Shown: positions 25,679-34,064 of the stretch, piece after piece
Position numbering within the stretch: the first letter of the stretch is position 1
Layout of the letters: the number at the start of each line of letters is the position of its first letter
Assembly: GCF_014235185.1 (NCBI RefSeq)
Contig: NZ_CP060131.1
Location: 999,501 to 1,063,500, forward strand
Length of the DNA: 64,000 nt
Direction of reading: 5' to 3'
From: Pseudonocardia petroleophila
Lineage (GTDB): Bacteria > Actinomycetota > Actinomycetes > Mycobacteriales > Pseudonocardiaceae
Translations under genes and position numbers: made by a program
The notes under the pieces: generated by a model
Databases searched by the model: none
Seen by the model: only the letters and a program-made list of their open reading frames with translations
Told to the model about the DNA's origin: nothing

Positions 25679-25978
25679 ATGTTCGCCGTACCCGACGGTC
25701 CGCTGACCCGCGAGGTCTGGATGCGGTACGCGCTGGTGCGGATCCAGGAGCTCGTCGACAAGCCACGGGCCGACATGACCGACACCGAGCTGGCCATCTA
25801 CACCTTCGCCACCGCGGCGCTGTCCGGCGGCCAGCCGATCGTGCCGCTCGGGTCGCCGGGGCTGCGCGCCGTGGAACCCGCCCGGGCGCGCCTGTGCCGG
25901 GTGTGCGGGGCGGAGTGGCCGCTGCGCGGCGCCGCCGAGCACGTCGCCGGCTGCCCGATCCGCACCGCCACCGCCTGA
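25679..25978 (+). CDS. Small uncharacterised protein with a C-terminal zinc-finger-like motif
   Basis: 99 residues, not recognised. The N-terminal ~45 residues are predicted helical (EVWMRYALVRIQELVDKPRAD). The C-terminus has CRVCGAEWPLRGAAEHVAGC, a Cys-x2-Cys...His-x3-Cys arrangement that could bind one zinc ion. A strong ribosome site (CAGGAGG) precedes the ATG, so it is probably translated. It may be a regulatory or scaffold protein. Confidence 0.6.
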   Translation: MFAVPDGPLTREVWMRYALVRIQELVDKPRADMTDTELAIYTFATAALSGGQPIVPLGSPGLRAVEPARARLCRVCGAEWPLRGAAEHVAGCPIRTATA

Positions 25979-25982
25979 CGGC

Positions 25983-27116
25983 TCAGCGGGCGGGGAGCAC
26001 CCGGCCGCGCACCTCGCCCAGCTCCAGGCGTCCCCCGCCGACCGCGGGGGCCGTCGCGGAGATGACGACCTCGTCGCCGTCCTCCAGGTACGTGCGCACG
26101 GCGCCGCCGCCCAGGGCGAGCGGTTCGGTGCCGCCCCAGCTCAGCTCCAGCAGGCAGCCGCGCTGGTCGCGCCGGGCCCCGGACACCGTGCCCGAGCCGA
26201 GCAGGTCACCGGCCCGCAGCGGCGATCCGTTCGTCGTCAGGTGCGTGACGAGCTGGGCAGGCGTCCAGTACAGGTCCACCGCCGGCGGCCGGGACACGGT
26301 GACGCCGTTGATCGCCAGCTCCAGGGCGACGTCGAGGCCGCGGTCGGCGGCGCCGCTCAGGTAGGGCAGGGGGGCGGGGTCGCGCGGGGGCGGCTCGGTC
26401 CAGGCGGCGGCCAGCTCGTCGAGCGGGGTGACCCACCCCGAGACCGACGTGGCGAACGACTTCCCGAGCAGGGGCCCGAGCGGGCGCGACTCGAAGGACT
26501 GGACGTCGCGCGCGGACCAGTCGTTGAGCAGCACGACGCCGAAGACGTGGTCGAGCGCGTCCTCGAGGGGGACCCGGCCGGCGGAGCCGCCGAGGACGAA
26601 CCCCAGCTCGACCTCGACGTCGAGCTGCCGCGTCGGCGCCAGCTCCCCCGCGGCGACCTGGCCCCACGGGCGCACCACCGGCGTGCCCGACACCCGCACC
26701 GTGCCCGCGCGCCCGTGGTAGCCGACCGGGAGGTGCTTCCAGTTCGGCGGGAGCGACGCGCCGGTGGGCCGCGCGATCGTGGCGGCGTTCAGCGCGTGCC
26801 GCTCGCAGGCGAAGAAGTCGACGTAGTCGGCCACGGCGAACGGCAGCCGCAGCTCCAGCCCGGCCGGGGGGAGCACGTACGGCGCGTGGTCGGTGCGCAG
26901 CCGCTCCGCGAGCCAGCCGTGCACCTCCCGCCAGGCCGGACGGCCCGCGGCCAGCAGCGCGTCGAGGGAGGGGGCGGCGAGCAGCTCCGGGTGCGGCCCG
27001 CCCTCGACGTCGGCCAGCGACCCGACGTCGACGACCCCCTCGGGCGAGCGCGCCACGACCCGACCGGGTCCCGGCCGACCCGACCCACCCACGACCCCCA
27101 GCGCCAGGCTCCGCAT
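25983..27116 (-). CDS. fahA: Fumarylacetoacetase
   Basis: 377 residues. The N-terminal SH3-like domain is followed by the FAH domain with DFFACERHALNAA, the YHGRAGTVRVSG loop, the acidic metal residues in LDVEVELGFVLG and LLNDWSARDVQSFES, and the terminal GDEVVISA strand. It splits fumarylacetoacetate at the end of tyrosine catabolism. The ATG at 27116 is chosen because a -10 box lies 7 nt upstream; a GTG three codons earlier would fall inside that spacing. No homogentisate dioxygenase gene lies nearby. Confidence 0.9.
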   Translation of the reverse strand: MRSLALGVVGGSGRPGPGRVVARSPEGVVDVGSLADVEGGPHPELLAAPSLDALLAAGRPAWREVHGWLAERLRTDHAPYVLPPAGLELRLPFAVADYVDFFACERHALNAATIARPTGASLPPNWKHLPVGYHGRAGTVRVSGTPVVRPWGQVAAGELAPTRQLDVEVELGFVLGGSAGRVPLEDALDHVFGVVLLNDWSARDVQSFESRPLGPLLGKSFATSVSGWVTPLDELAAAWTEPPPRDPAPLPYLSGAADRGLDVALELAINGVTVSRPPAVDLYWTPAQLVTHLTTNGSPLRAGDLLGSGTVSGARRDQRGCLLELSWGGTEPLALGGGAVRTYLEDGDEVVISATAPAVGGGRLELGEVRGRVLPAR

Positions 27117-27123
27117 GCCCGGC

Positions 27124-27129
27124 ACCGTA
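27124..27129 (-). promoter_or_regulatory. -10 box for leaderless fahA
   Basis: TACGGT on the minus strand, 7 nt before the ATG at 27116. It decides the start choice. Confidence 0.5.
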
Positions 27130-27137
27130 GCCGTCGG

Positions 27138-27530
27138 TCAGCCCAGCTCGTAGGTGAACGCGTAGGTGTGCTCGCCGTCCGGGGAGCGCTGGATGCTCAG
27201 CTCGCCGCGCAGGCCGGTCAGCGCACCGGTGGCCGAGCCGGGCACCACGTCGATGCTCGCCGACCCGCCGGTCGCGCTGCCCACCGCCGAGTGCCGCAGC
27301 ACGAACGTGCCCGACCGACCGTCGACCGCCGCGGTCACCCGCTCGATGCCGACGTAGGCCGCCGACCCCTCCTGCGCGAACGCCTGCAGCAGCTGCGTCT
27401 CGCTGCCCCCGCTGATCCCGCCCTCGAACGCCTTGGTGCTGCTCACCCGGAGCAGCCTCGCGCCCTCCGCGTCGTCGTAGACCTCCTCGTCCCAGCGGGT
27501 CAGGTCGAACCGTCCGGTCGTCGTCGTCAT
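27138..27530 (-). CDS. DUF3224-family protein
   Basis: 130 residues of a lipocalin-like beta barrel: GRFDLTRWDEEVYDD, STKAFEGGISGGSETQLLQAF, and VPGSATGALTGLRGELSI with HTYAFTYEL at the end, the conserved DUF3224 pattern. Function unknown; relatives resemble allene oxide cyclases. It lies 22 bp upstream of fahA on the same strand, but fahA has its own -10 box. Confidence 0.82.
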   Translation of the reverse strand: MTTTTGRFDLTRWDEEVYDDAEGARLLRVSSTKAFEGGISGGSETQLLQAFAQEGSAAYVGIERVTAAVDGRSGTFVLRHSAVGSATGGSASIDVVPGSATGALTGLRGELSIQRSPDGEHTYAFTYELG

Positions 27531-27638
27531 GGCGCCATCCTGGTCGGGTCCGCGCGGTGGGCATTGGAGTTTCCCGACACGCGGCGCAGCACCCGCAGCC
27601 AGGGCGCACGGTCGTCGCCGTGCTCACCGCCCGCGCGG

Positions 27639-28397
27639 TCAGCCCCGCTTCCGGGTGACCGACTCCAGGTAGGCCGCCGTCCAGCCGTCGGAGCCGCGGC
27701 GGATCCACAGCGCGAGGGTCGCCTCGGCCTCCTCGGCGGCCCCGTCCATCCGCTGCAGCGCCTCGCGGCGCAGCTGGGCCTTGGTGAACGCGAACGTGTC
27801 GGCCGGGATCCTCGACGCCAGGTCGCGGGCGCGGTCGAGCGCGGCGGGCAGCAGGTCGTCGGCGGGCAGCACCTCGTCGACCAGGCCCATCGCCCGCGCG
27901 TCGGCGGGGAGGTGGGTGTCCGCGCCGGTGATCAGCCTCCGGGCCACCTGGTCACCCACCGCGTACCGGACGACCTCGACCGCGACCCGGGGCAGCGGCA
28001 CGCCCACCACGAGCTCCGGGAGCCCGATGCGGGCCGGGCCGTCGGCCATCAGCACGACGTCGGCGGCCGCGGCCAGCACGGCCCCGCCGGCGATCGCGTG
28101 CCCGTTGACCGCCGCCACCACCGGCTTGCCCAGCTCGAACACGCTGCGGAACAGCCCGTCCAGCGCCGGGACGAACCGCCGCGCGTAGGCCTCGCCGTCG
28201 GTCACCAGCCGCCGCAGGTCGGCGCCCGCGGAGAACGCCCGCCCCGATCCGGTGAGCACGACGGCGCGCACCGGATCCGTGACGAGTGCCCGGACCTGCG
28301 CTGCGACCGCGTCGCACAGCTCGGGGTCCAGGGCGTTGACCGGTCCGTGGGACAGGCGGAGGACGGCCACGTCGCCGTCGCGCTCGAGTTCGATCAC
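27639..28397 (-). CDS. Enoyl-CoA hydratase/isomerase-family protein
   Basis: 252 residues, crotonase fold. The oxyanion hole segments are AFSAGADLRRL and NGHAIAGGAVLAAAADVVLMA; the second catalytic region reads GLPELVVGVPLPRVA, where the usual catalytic Glu of the hydratases is not clearly present, so hydration activity is uncertain. The GTG start at 28397 has a -10 box 8 nt upstream. Confidence 0.85.
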   Translation of the reverse strand: MIELERDGDVAVLRLSHGPVNALDPELCDAVAAQVRALVTDPVRAVVLTGSGRAFSAGADLRRLVTDGEAYARRFVPALDGLFRSVFELGKPVVAAVNGHAIAGGAVLAAAADVVLMADGPARIGLPELVVGVPLPRVAVEVVRYAVGDQVARRLITGADTHLPADARAMGLVDEVLPADDLLPAALDRARDLASRIPADTFAFTKAQLRREALQRMDGAAEEAEATLALWIRRGSDGWTAAYLESVTRKRG

Positions 28398-28405
28398 GAA
28401 CCGGG

Positions 28406-28411
28406 ACGGTA
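28406..28411 (-). promoter_or_regulatory. -10 box for the crotonase-family gene
   Basis: TACCGT on the minus strand, 8 nt before the GTG at 28397, with no ribosome site. Confidence 0.4.
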
Positions 28412-28467
28412 CCCGCAGCGATCACATGGCAGGCTCCGCATGAGCCGAGACCGACAGAGGAGTTGCC

Positions 28468-29553
28468 ATGCCGCAGAACGTGCGCGGGGTCGTCGCCATG
28501 AAGAAGGGCGAGCCCGTCTCCGTCGAGACGATCGTCATCCCCGATCCCGGACCCGGCGAGGCGGTCGTCCAGGTCCAGGCCTGCGGCGTCTGCCACACCG
28601 ACCTGCACTACCGCGAGGGCGGGATCAACGACGAGTTCCCGTTCCTGCTCGGCCACGAGGCCGCGGGCGTCGTGGAGTCCGTCGGCGAGGGCGTCACCGA
28701 CGTCGCGCCGGGTGACTTCGTGATCCTCAACTGGCGCGCGGTCGACGGCACCTGCCGGGCGTGTCGCCGCGGCGAGCCCTGGTACTGCTTCTCCACCCAC
28801 AACGCCGCCCAGAAGATGACGCTGGAGTCGGGCCAGGAGCTCTCCGCCGCGCTGGGCATCGGCGCGTTCGTCGAGAAGACCCTCGTCCACGCCGGGCAGT
28901 GCACGAAGGTCAACCCGGCCGTGAAGCCCGAGGTCGCGGGCCTGCTGGGCTGCGGCGTCATGGCCGGCATCGGGGCGGCCATCAACACCGGCGGCATCGG
29001 CCGCGGCCAGTCGATCGCCGTCATCGGCTGCGGCGGCGTCGGTGACGCGGCCATCGCCGGAGCGCAGCTCGCCGGGGCGGCGACGATCATCGCGATCGAC
29101 ACCGACGACCGGAAGCTGGAGTGGGCCAAGGGCTTCGGCGCGACCCACACCATCAACGCCAAGCAGCAGGACGTCGTGGAGGCCGTGCAGGCGCTCACCG
29201 ACGGCAACGGCGCCGACGTCGTCGTCGACGCGGTGGGCCGGCCGGAGACCTTCAAGCAGGCCTTCTACGCCCGCGACCTCGCCGGCACCGCCGTCCTGGT
29301 CGGCGTCCCGACGCCGGACATGGTGCTGGAGCTCCCGCTGATCGACGTGTTCGGCCGCGGCGGCTCCACCAAGTCCTCCTGGTACGGCGACTGCCTGCCC
29401 AGCCGCGACTTCCCGATGCTCGTCGACCTGCACCTGCAGGGCCGGCTGCCGCTGGAGAAGTTCGTCAGCGAGACGATCGCGCTCGACGGCGTCGAGGCGG
29501 CGTTCGAGAAGATGCACAAGGGCGACGTCCTGCGCTCGGTCGTGGTCTTCTGA
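28468..29553 (+). CDS. mscR: S-(hydroxymethyl)mycothiol dehydrogenase (mycothiol-dependent formaldehyde dehydrogenase)
   Basis: 361 residues, exactly the length usual for the actinobacterial enzyme. Zinc medium-chain dehydrogenase: catalytic zinc residues in [10 protein letters not shown] and [10 protein letters not shown]; structural zinc loop with [16 protein letters not shown] site [14 protein letters not shown]. It oxidises the formaldehyde-mycothiol adduct to the thioester. The downstream MBL hydrolase gene overlaps by one base, an arrangement conserved in mycobacteria (Rv2259-Rv2260). Oxidation of methyl or ether substrates by the monooxygenase elsewhere in the window could generate formaldehyde; that link is speculative. 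Confidence 0.92.
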   Translation: MPQNVRGVVAMKKGEPVSVETIVIPDPGPGEAVVQVQACGVCHTDLHYREGGINDEFPFLLGHEAAGVVESVGEGVTDVAPGDFVILNWRAVDGTCRACRRGEPWYCFSTHNAAQKMTLESGQELSAALGIGAFVEKTLVHAGQCTKVNPAVKPEVAGLLGCGVMAGIGAAINTGGIGRGQSIAVIGCGGVGDAAIAGAQLAGAATIIAIDTDDRKLEWAKGFGATHTINAKQQDVVEAVQALTDGNGADVVVDAVGRPETFKQAFYARDLAGTAVLVGVPTPDMVLELPLIDVFGRGGSTKSSWYGDCLPSRDFPMLVDLHLQGRLPLEKFVSETIALDGVEAAFEKMHKGDVLRSVVVF

Positions 29554-30179
29554 TGGCCCCGATCGACCACCTGGTCACGTCCGGCACGTTCTCGCTCGAC
29601 GGCGGCACCTGGGACGTCGACAACAACGTGTGGATCGTCGGTGACGAGAACGAGGTGTTCGTCATCGACGCCGCGCACGACGTCGAGGCGATCGTCGCCG
29701 CGGTGAACGGGCGCACGGTGAAGGCCGTCGTCTGCACCCACGCCCACGACGACCACGTCAACCAGGCCCCGGCGCTGGCCGACCGGTTCTCCGCCCCGAT
29801 CCTGCTCAACCCGGCCGAGTCGGTCCTGTGGGACATGACCTGGCCGGACCGCAGGCCCGACGGCGAGCTGGCCGACGGCCAGGTCCTCACCGCGGGCGGC
29901 GTCGAGCTGCGGGTGCTGCAGACCCCGGGCCACTCCCCCGGCTCGTCGTGCCTGTACTCCGCGGAGCTGGGCACCGTGTTCTCCGGCGACACCCTGTTCC
30001 AGGGCGGGCCCGGTGCCACGGGGCGCTCGTACTCGAGCTTCGACACGATCATCGAGTCGATCCGGACGACGCTGCTCACGTTGCCCGGCGCCACCACCGT
30101 GCGCACCGGTCACGGCGACGCCACCAGCATCGGCGACGAGGCCCCGCACCTGGAGGAGTGGATCGCGAAGGGCGCCTGA
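29553..30179 (+). CDS. MBL-fold hydrolase partner of the mycothiol dehydrogenase
   Basis: 208 residues. The metal motif THAHDDHVN, HSPGSSCLY, the bridging aspartate in FSGDTLF and the final histidine in RTGHGD form the glyoxalase II-like two-metal site. It probably hydrolyses S-formylmycothiol or a related thioester to complete formaldehyde oxidation. The ATG overlaps the upstream stop (TGATG). Confidence 0.88.
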   Translation: MAPIDHLVTSGTFSLDGGTWDVDNNVWIVGDENEVFVIDAAHDVEAIVAAVNGRTVKAVVCTHAHDDHVNQAPALADRFSAPILLNPAESVLWDMTWPDRRPDGELADGQVLTAGGVELRVLQTPGHSPGSSCLYSAELGTVFSGDTLFQGGPGATGRSYSSFDTIIESIRTTLLTLPGATTVRTGHGDATSIGDEAPHLEEWIAKGA

Positions 30180-30244
30180 CGGGCGGTGCCGGGGCCCGGC
30201 TCCACCTGCGGGTGCGCGGTGGCGGCCGGGCGCGTGGGGCCTGG

Positions 30245-31240
30245 TCAGCCCACGAACGGGTGGATGATCCAGAACGCCAGCGCCGCCGAGAGCCCGGCCA
30301 TGGGGATCGTCAGCACCCAGGCGATGGCGATGTTGCCCGCCACGCCCCACCGCACGGCCGAGAGCCGCTTGGTGGCCCCGACCCCGAGGATCGACGAGGT
30401 GATCGTCTGGGTCGTGGAGATGGGGGCCGCGAACACGAACGCGGTCGTGTAGAGCACCGCGGACGCCGTGGCCTCGGCGGCGAACCCCCGCGGCGGGTCG
30501 AGGTCGATGATCCGCCGCCCCAGCGTCCGCATGATCCGCCAGCCGCCCGCGTACGTCCCGGCCGACAGCGCGCCCGCCGAGAGCACGACGACCCACCACG
30601 GGACCTCGAACCCCTGGTGGTAGCCGCCGATGACGAGCGCGAGCACGATCACGCCCATCGTCTTCTGCGCGTCCTGCAGCCCGTGGCCCAGCGCCATCGC
30701 GGCGGCCGACACGGTCTGGGCGTAGCGGAAGCCGCGGGAGAGGCGGCGCGGGCGGCCGTTGCGGAAGATCCACAGGATCGCCAGCATCACGGCCCCGGCC
30801 AGCACGAAGCCGACGATCGGCGAGAGCACCATCGGGATGACGACCTTCTCGACCACCCCCGTCCACTGCACCGTGCCCGCCGCGGCCAGCGCCGCCCCGA
30901 CGAGCCCGCCGATCAGCGCGTGCGACGACGACGACGGCAGCCCGAACCACCACGTCACGAGGTTCCAGGCGATCGCCCCGATCAGCGCGGCGAGCACCAC
31001 GACCAGCCCGGAGATGCCCTGCGGCGCCTCGATGATCCCGCTGCCGACCGTGGACGCGACCTCGGTGCCGAGGAAGGCCCCGACCATGTTCATCACCGCG
31101 GCCATGATCAGCGCGGTGCGCGGGGCGAGCGCGCGCGTCGACACCGACGTCGCGATCGCGTTCGCGGCGTCGTGGAAGCCGTTCGTGTAGTCGAACCCGA
31201 GAGCCACGACGATCACCACGACGACCGCGGCGAGCTCCAC
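30245..31240 (-). CDS. pitA: Low-affinity inorganic phosphate transporter
   Basis: 331 residues, about ten membrane helices. The duplicated PiT signatures are GFDYTNGFHDAANAIA near the N-terminus and ALGHGLQDAQKTMG in the second half. It symports phosphate (often as a metal-phosphate complex) with protons. The GTG start immediately follows the accessory protein's stop (TGAGTG), so the two are co-translated. Confidence 0.92.
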   Translation of the reverse strand: MELAAVVVVIVVALGFDYTNGFHDAANAIATSVSTRALAPRTALIMAAVMNMVGAFLGTEVASTVGSGIIEAPQGISGLVVVLAALIGAIAWNLVTWWFGLPSSSSHALIGGLVGAALAAAGTVQWTGVVEKVVIPMVLSPIVGFVLAGAVMLAILWIFRNGRPRRLSRGFRYAQTVSAAAMALGHGLQDAQKTMGVIVLALVIGGYHQGFEVPWWVVVLSAGALSAGTYAGGWRIMRTLGRRIIDLDPPRGFAAEATASAVLYTTAFVFAAPISTTQTITSSILGVGATKRLSAVRWGVAGNIAIAWVLTIPMAGLSAALAFWIIHPFVG

Positions 31241-31876
31241 TCAGGCCTCCTTGACGGCGATGCTCTCGACGGTGTTGGCCACCGTCTCGAACGCGTCGGC
31301 CGCCTCCTCGAGCGTCTCGACGACCTCCTTGACCTTGAGCACCGTCAGCACGTCGGCGGGCGGGGCGCCGTCGGGCGGGGCCAGCAGGTCGCCGAGGAGC
31401 CGTCGGTAGACGGTGTCGGCCTCGTCCTCCAGGGAGTTGACGTGGATCCAGTACTCCTGGAGCTCCGCCATCTTCTCCAGCCGCGGCATCGCGTCCGCGG
31501 TGGCCGCGGCCGCGCGGCGCAGCACCTCGACCTGCTCGGCGACGCCGCCGGGCAGCGTCCCGAGCCGGTACAGCACGATCCGGTCGGCGGCCTCCTCGAT
31601 GAAGTCGAGGACGTCGTCGAGGGAGGACGCGAGGCGGTAGATGTCCTCGCGGTCGAACGGCGTCACGAACGTCGAGTTGAGCTTGACCATGATCTCGTGG
31701 GTCACCGTGTCGCCCGCGTGCTCGGCGTCCTTCACCCGCTGCGCGAGCGCGGGACGGCCGGACGGCTCCGCGGCCACGAGCTCGGCCAGGTCGTCGGCCG
31801 CGGCGACGATCGTCTCCGCCGCCCGGGTGAACAGCGGGTAGAAGCCTCGTTCATGGGGCGTTAACCGGAAAGCCAC
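31241..31876 (-). CDS. DUF47/PhoU-like accessory protein of the phosphate transporter
   Basis: 211 residues, all helical, with DUF47 motifs VKDAEHAGDTVTHEIMVKLN, TPFDREDIYRLASSLDDVLDFIEEA and VKEVVETLEEAADAFE. Such proteins nearly always precede pit genes and are thought to regulate them. The first 16 nt overlap the end of the MFS gene, but a -10 box 6 nt upstream suggests an extra internal promoter. Confidence 0.9.
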   Translation of the reverse strand: MAFRLTPHERGFYPLFTRAAETIVAAADDLAELVAAEPSGRPALAQRVKDAEHAGDTVTHEIMVKLNSTFVTPFDREDIYRLASSLDDVLDFIEEAADRIVLYRLGTLPGGVAEQVEVLRRAAAATADAMPRLEKMAELQEYWIHVNSLEDEADTVYRRLLGDLLAPPDGAPPADVLTVLKVKEVVETLEEAADAFETVANTVESIAVKEA

Positions 31877-33021
31877 CGGGACTTTCTACCCTGCACCGAT
31901 CGGCGCACCCACGGCGCGCCCACGGCGAGCAGCACGACCGCCGAGAGGCCGAACGCGGCGCGGAAGCCGAACGGGTCCGCGACCGCCCCCAGCCCGACGG
32001 CGCCGATCCCGGTCCCCGCGTCGTAGGCGATGTTCCAGGCCGCGCTCGCCGAGCCGTACCCGGTCGGGCCCGACGCGGCGAACAGCGTGGTGAGGGCGTC
32101 GTTCTGCACCAGGCCGAAGCCGACACCGACGATCCCCGCCCCCACGACGACCAGCGGCCCGGGCCCGCCCAGCGCGAGCACCTCGACCGCCATCCCCACC
32201 GCGGCCAGCGCCACGCCGGGCCGCAGCAACCGCCCGCCCATGCCGTGCCGGTCCACCAGCCGCCCGGCCGCCGTGCGCCCGACCAGGGCCCCGGCCGCGG
32301 TCACCAGCAGGGCCGCCGCCACGAGCCCCGCCGCCCCCGGCACGGCCAGCGGCAGGAACGTGACGAGCCCGCCCTGGGCCACCGAGCAGGCCAGCATCGC
32401 GACGAGCGGCGCCGCGGCCCCGCGCGCGAGCCGGGGCCGGCGCTCCCCGGGGTCGCCGGTCCCGCGCCCCCGGGCCGCGTGGTCGGGCACCCGCAGCCAC
32501 GGCAGCGCGACGAGCCCGAGCAGCGGCGCCACCCCGGCCGCGACGAACACCCCGGTGAACCCGGCGACGTCGACGACCGCCACCCCCGCGGGCAGCAGCG
32601 CGAGCTGCGGCACCCCGATGGCGACGCCGTAGCGCGCCGCGGCCCGCCCGTGCTCCGCGGGCGCGACGAGCTCGGCCACCAGCGCGCTGCCCACGACCGT
32701 CAGCAGCCCGAACCCGACGCCGCGCGCCGCCGACACCGCGAGCACCGGCCCGATCGCGGACGAGAGCGCGAGCAGCGGCGTCGGCGCCCCGAGCATCAGC
32801 AGCCCGACGGCGAGCACCGACCGGTAGCCCCACCGCGCCACCAGCCACGGCACGGCGAGCTGGGTGAGGATCGTCGTGAGCATCAGCGCACCGGTCGTGG
32901 CCCCGGCGGCCAGCTCCCCCGCCCCCGACGCCCACAGCGGCACCACCGGCAGCAGCAGCGCGTAGCCGCCGAACCCCAGGACGGTCGCGACGAGCATGAG
33001 CCGGAACGGCCACGACCTCAC
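31861..33021 (-). CDS. Major facilitator superfamily transporter
   Basis: 386 residues, twelve hydrophobic segments in two halves separated by a charged loop around residues 180-200. A relaxed GxLxDRxGR-type motif is seen as GRLVDRHGMGGR in the second half, and the first half has VARWGYRSVLA. Likely an exporter; substrate unknown. It overlaps mtnA upstream (GTGA) and the DUF47 gene downstream. Confidence 0.8.
   Translation of the reverse strand: MRSWPFRLMLVATVLGFGGYALLLPVVPLWASGAGELAAGATTGALMLTTILTQLAVPWLVARWGYRSVLAVGLLMLGAPTPLLALSSAIGPVLAVSAARGVGFGLLTVVGSALVAELVAPAEHGRAAARYGVAIGVPQLALLPAGVAVVDVAGFTGVFVAAGVAPLLGLVALPWLRVPDHAARGRGTGDPGERRPRLARGAAAPLVAMLACSVAQGGLVTFLPLAVPGAAGLVAAALLVTAAGALVGRTAAGRLVDRHGMGGRLLRPGVALAAVGMAVEVLALGGPGPLVVVGAGIVGVGFGLVQNDALTTLFAASGPTGYGSASAAWNIAYDAGTGIGAVGLGAVADPFGFRAAFGLSAVVLLAVGAPWVRRSVQGRKSRWLSG
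31883..31888 (-). promoter_or_regulatory. Internal -10 box for DUF47-pitA
   Basis: TAGAAA on the minus strand, 6 nt before the GTG at 31876, inside the 3' end of the MFS gene. It would let the phosphate genes be expressed independently. Confidence 0.35.
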
Positions 33022-33965
33022 GGGGCGGGTCGCCAGACCCGGCGCTCGGTCACCACCGCGGTGACGAGGTCGGCGGGCGTCACGTCGAACGCGGGGTTCC
33101 AGGCCGGGCCCTCGCAGACCTCGCGGGGGTCGCGCTCCTCGATCTCGATGTGCCGGCCGTCAGGGGTGGCGGGGTCGACCGTGCTCTCCGGTGCGGCCAC
33201 GAGGAACGGGATCCGGGCGCGGGCAGCGGCGAGCGCGAGCGGGTACGTCCCGATCTTGTTGGCGACGTCGCCGTTCGCGGCGATCCGGTCGGCCCCCACC
33301 ACCACGGCGTCGACGAGCCCGCGCGCGATCACCGACGCCCCCGCCCCGTCGACGACGACGTGGTGCTCCACGCCGATCACGGCGAGCTCCAGCGCGGTGA
33401 TCCGCGATCCCTGCAGCAGCGGCCGCGTCTCGTCGGCGACGACGTGCCGGACCCGCCCGCGCGCGTGCAGCGAGCGCACCACACCCAGTGCCGTGCCCCA
33501 CTCGACGCAGGCCAGCGCCCCGGCGTTGCAGTGGGTGTGCAGCCGGAGCGGGCCCTCGCCGCACAGCTCCGCGAGCAGGTCGGCGCCCCGCTCCCCGATC
33601 GCGTGGCAGGCGGCGACGTCCTCGTCGCGCAGCTCCAACGCGGCGGCGAGGGCGGCGGCCGGCCCGCCGGGCAGCGCGGCACGGGCCCGCCCGACCCCGA
33701 CGGCGAGGTTCACCGCGGTCGGCCGGGCGGCGGCGATGCGGTCGCACGCGGCGTCCAGGGCGGCGCCGTCGAGCGTGCGGGCGGCGAGCGCCACCCCGAG
33801 CGCCCCCGCCACGCCGAGCGCGGGCGCCCCGCGCACCACCAGCCGTCGGACGGCGTCGACCAGCGCGTCGACGTCGGTGACGACGGTCGTCCGGATCTCG
33901 GGGAGCGCGGTCTGGTCGACGAGCACGATGCCGTCGCCGTCCCAGTCGATCGTCCTCGGCAGCAC
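33018..33965 (-). CDS. mtnA: S-methyl-5-thioribose-1-phosphate isomerase
   Basis: 315 residues. The family motifs are VRRLVVRGAPALGVAGALGVALA, THCNAGALACVEWGTALGVV (with the catalytic cysteine), DETRPLLQGSRITALEL and VVGADRIAANGDVANKIGTYPLA (with the catalytic aspartate). It isomerises an aldose phosphate in methionine salvage. I take the GTG at 33965, which has a -10 box 7 nt upstream; the longer frame to 34037 would include that promoter. Confidence 0.9.
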   Translation of the reverse strand: MLPRTIDWDGDGIVLVDQTALPEIRTTVVTDVDALVDAVRRLVVRGAPALGVAGALGVALAARTLDGAALDAACDRIAAARPTAVNLAVGVGRARAALPGGPAAALAAALELRDEDVAACHAIGERGADLLAELCGEGPLRLHTHCNAGALACVEWGTALGVVRSLHARGRVRHVVADETRPLLQGSRITALELAVIGVEHHVVVDGAGASVIARGLVDAVVVGADRIAANGDVANKIGTYPLALAAARARIPFLVAAPESTVDPATPDGRHIEIEERDPREVCEGPAWNPAFDVTPADLVTAVVTERRVWRPAP

Positions 33966-33972
33966 GAACCGG

Positions 33973-33978
33973 ACCCTA
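33973..33978 (-). promoter_or_regulatory. -10 box for leaderless mtnA
   Basis: TAGGGT on the minus strand, 7 nt before the GTG at 33965. It sets the start of mtnA. Confidence 0.45.
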
Positions 33979-34022
33979 TGTCGCAAGTTGGGACACACAT
34001 CTCCGTTGGGATGCAGTACGAA

Positions 34023-34041
34023 CTCGGTTAGCCTCACTGCA
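34023..34041 (+). promoter_or_regulatory. Candidate DtxR-family metal box overlapping the mnt promoter
   Basis: The 19 bp match 13 of the 19 positions of the classical DtxR/IdeR box, including the core GGTTAGCCT. TAGCCT within it is also a plausible -10 box. It lies upstream of a DtxR-family gene and a metal importer, so autoregulation by metal is likely. Confidence 0.45.
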
Positions 34042-34050
34042 CGAGCGGAA

Positions 34051-34064
34051 TTAGAGGAGACTAA
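34051..34064 (+). promoter_or_regulatory. Small dyad enclosing the ribosome site of the DtxR-family gene
   Basis: TTAG-AGGAGA-CTAA: the ribosome site is the spacer of a 4-bp dyad whose last base is the first base of the ATG. It could be a second repressor half-site or a weak translation-gating hairpin. Confidence 0.25.

Noticed and set aside
30188-30200. GCCGGGGCCCGGC palindrome between the MBL hydrolase and pitA as a terminator.
   Set aside because: Too short to form a stable stem with a reasonable loop, and expected by chance at this GC content.
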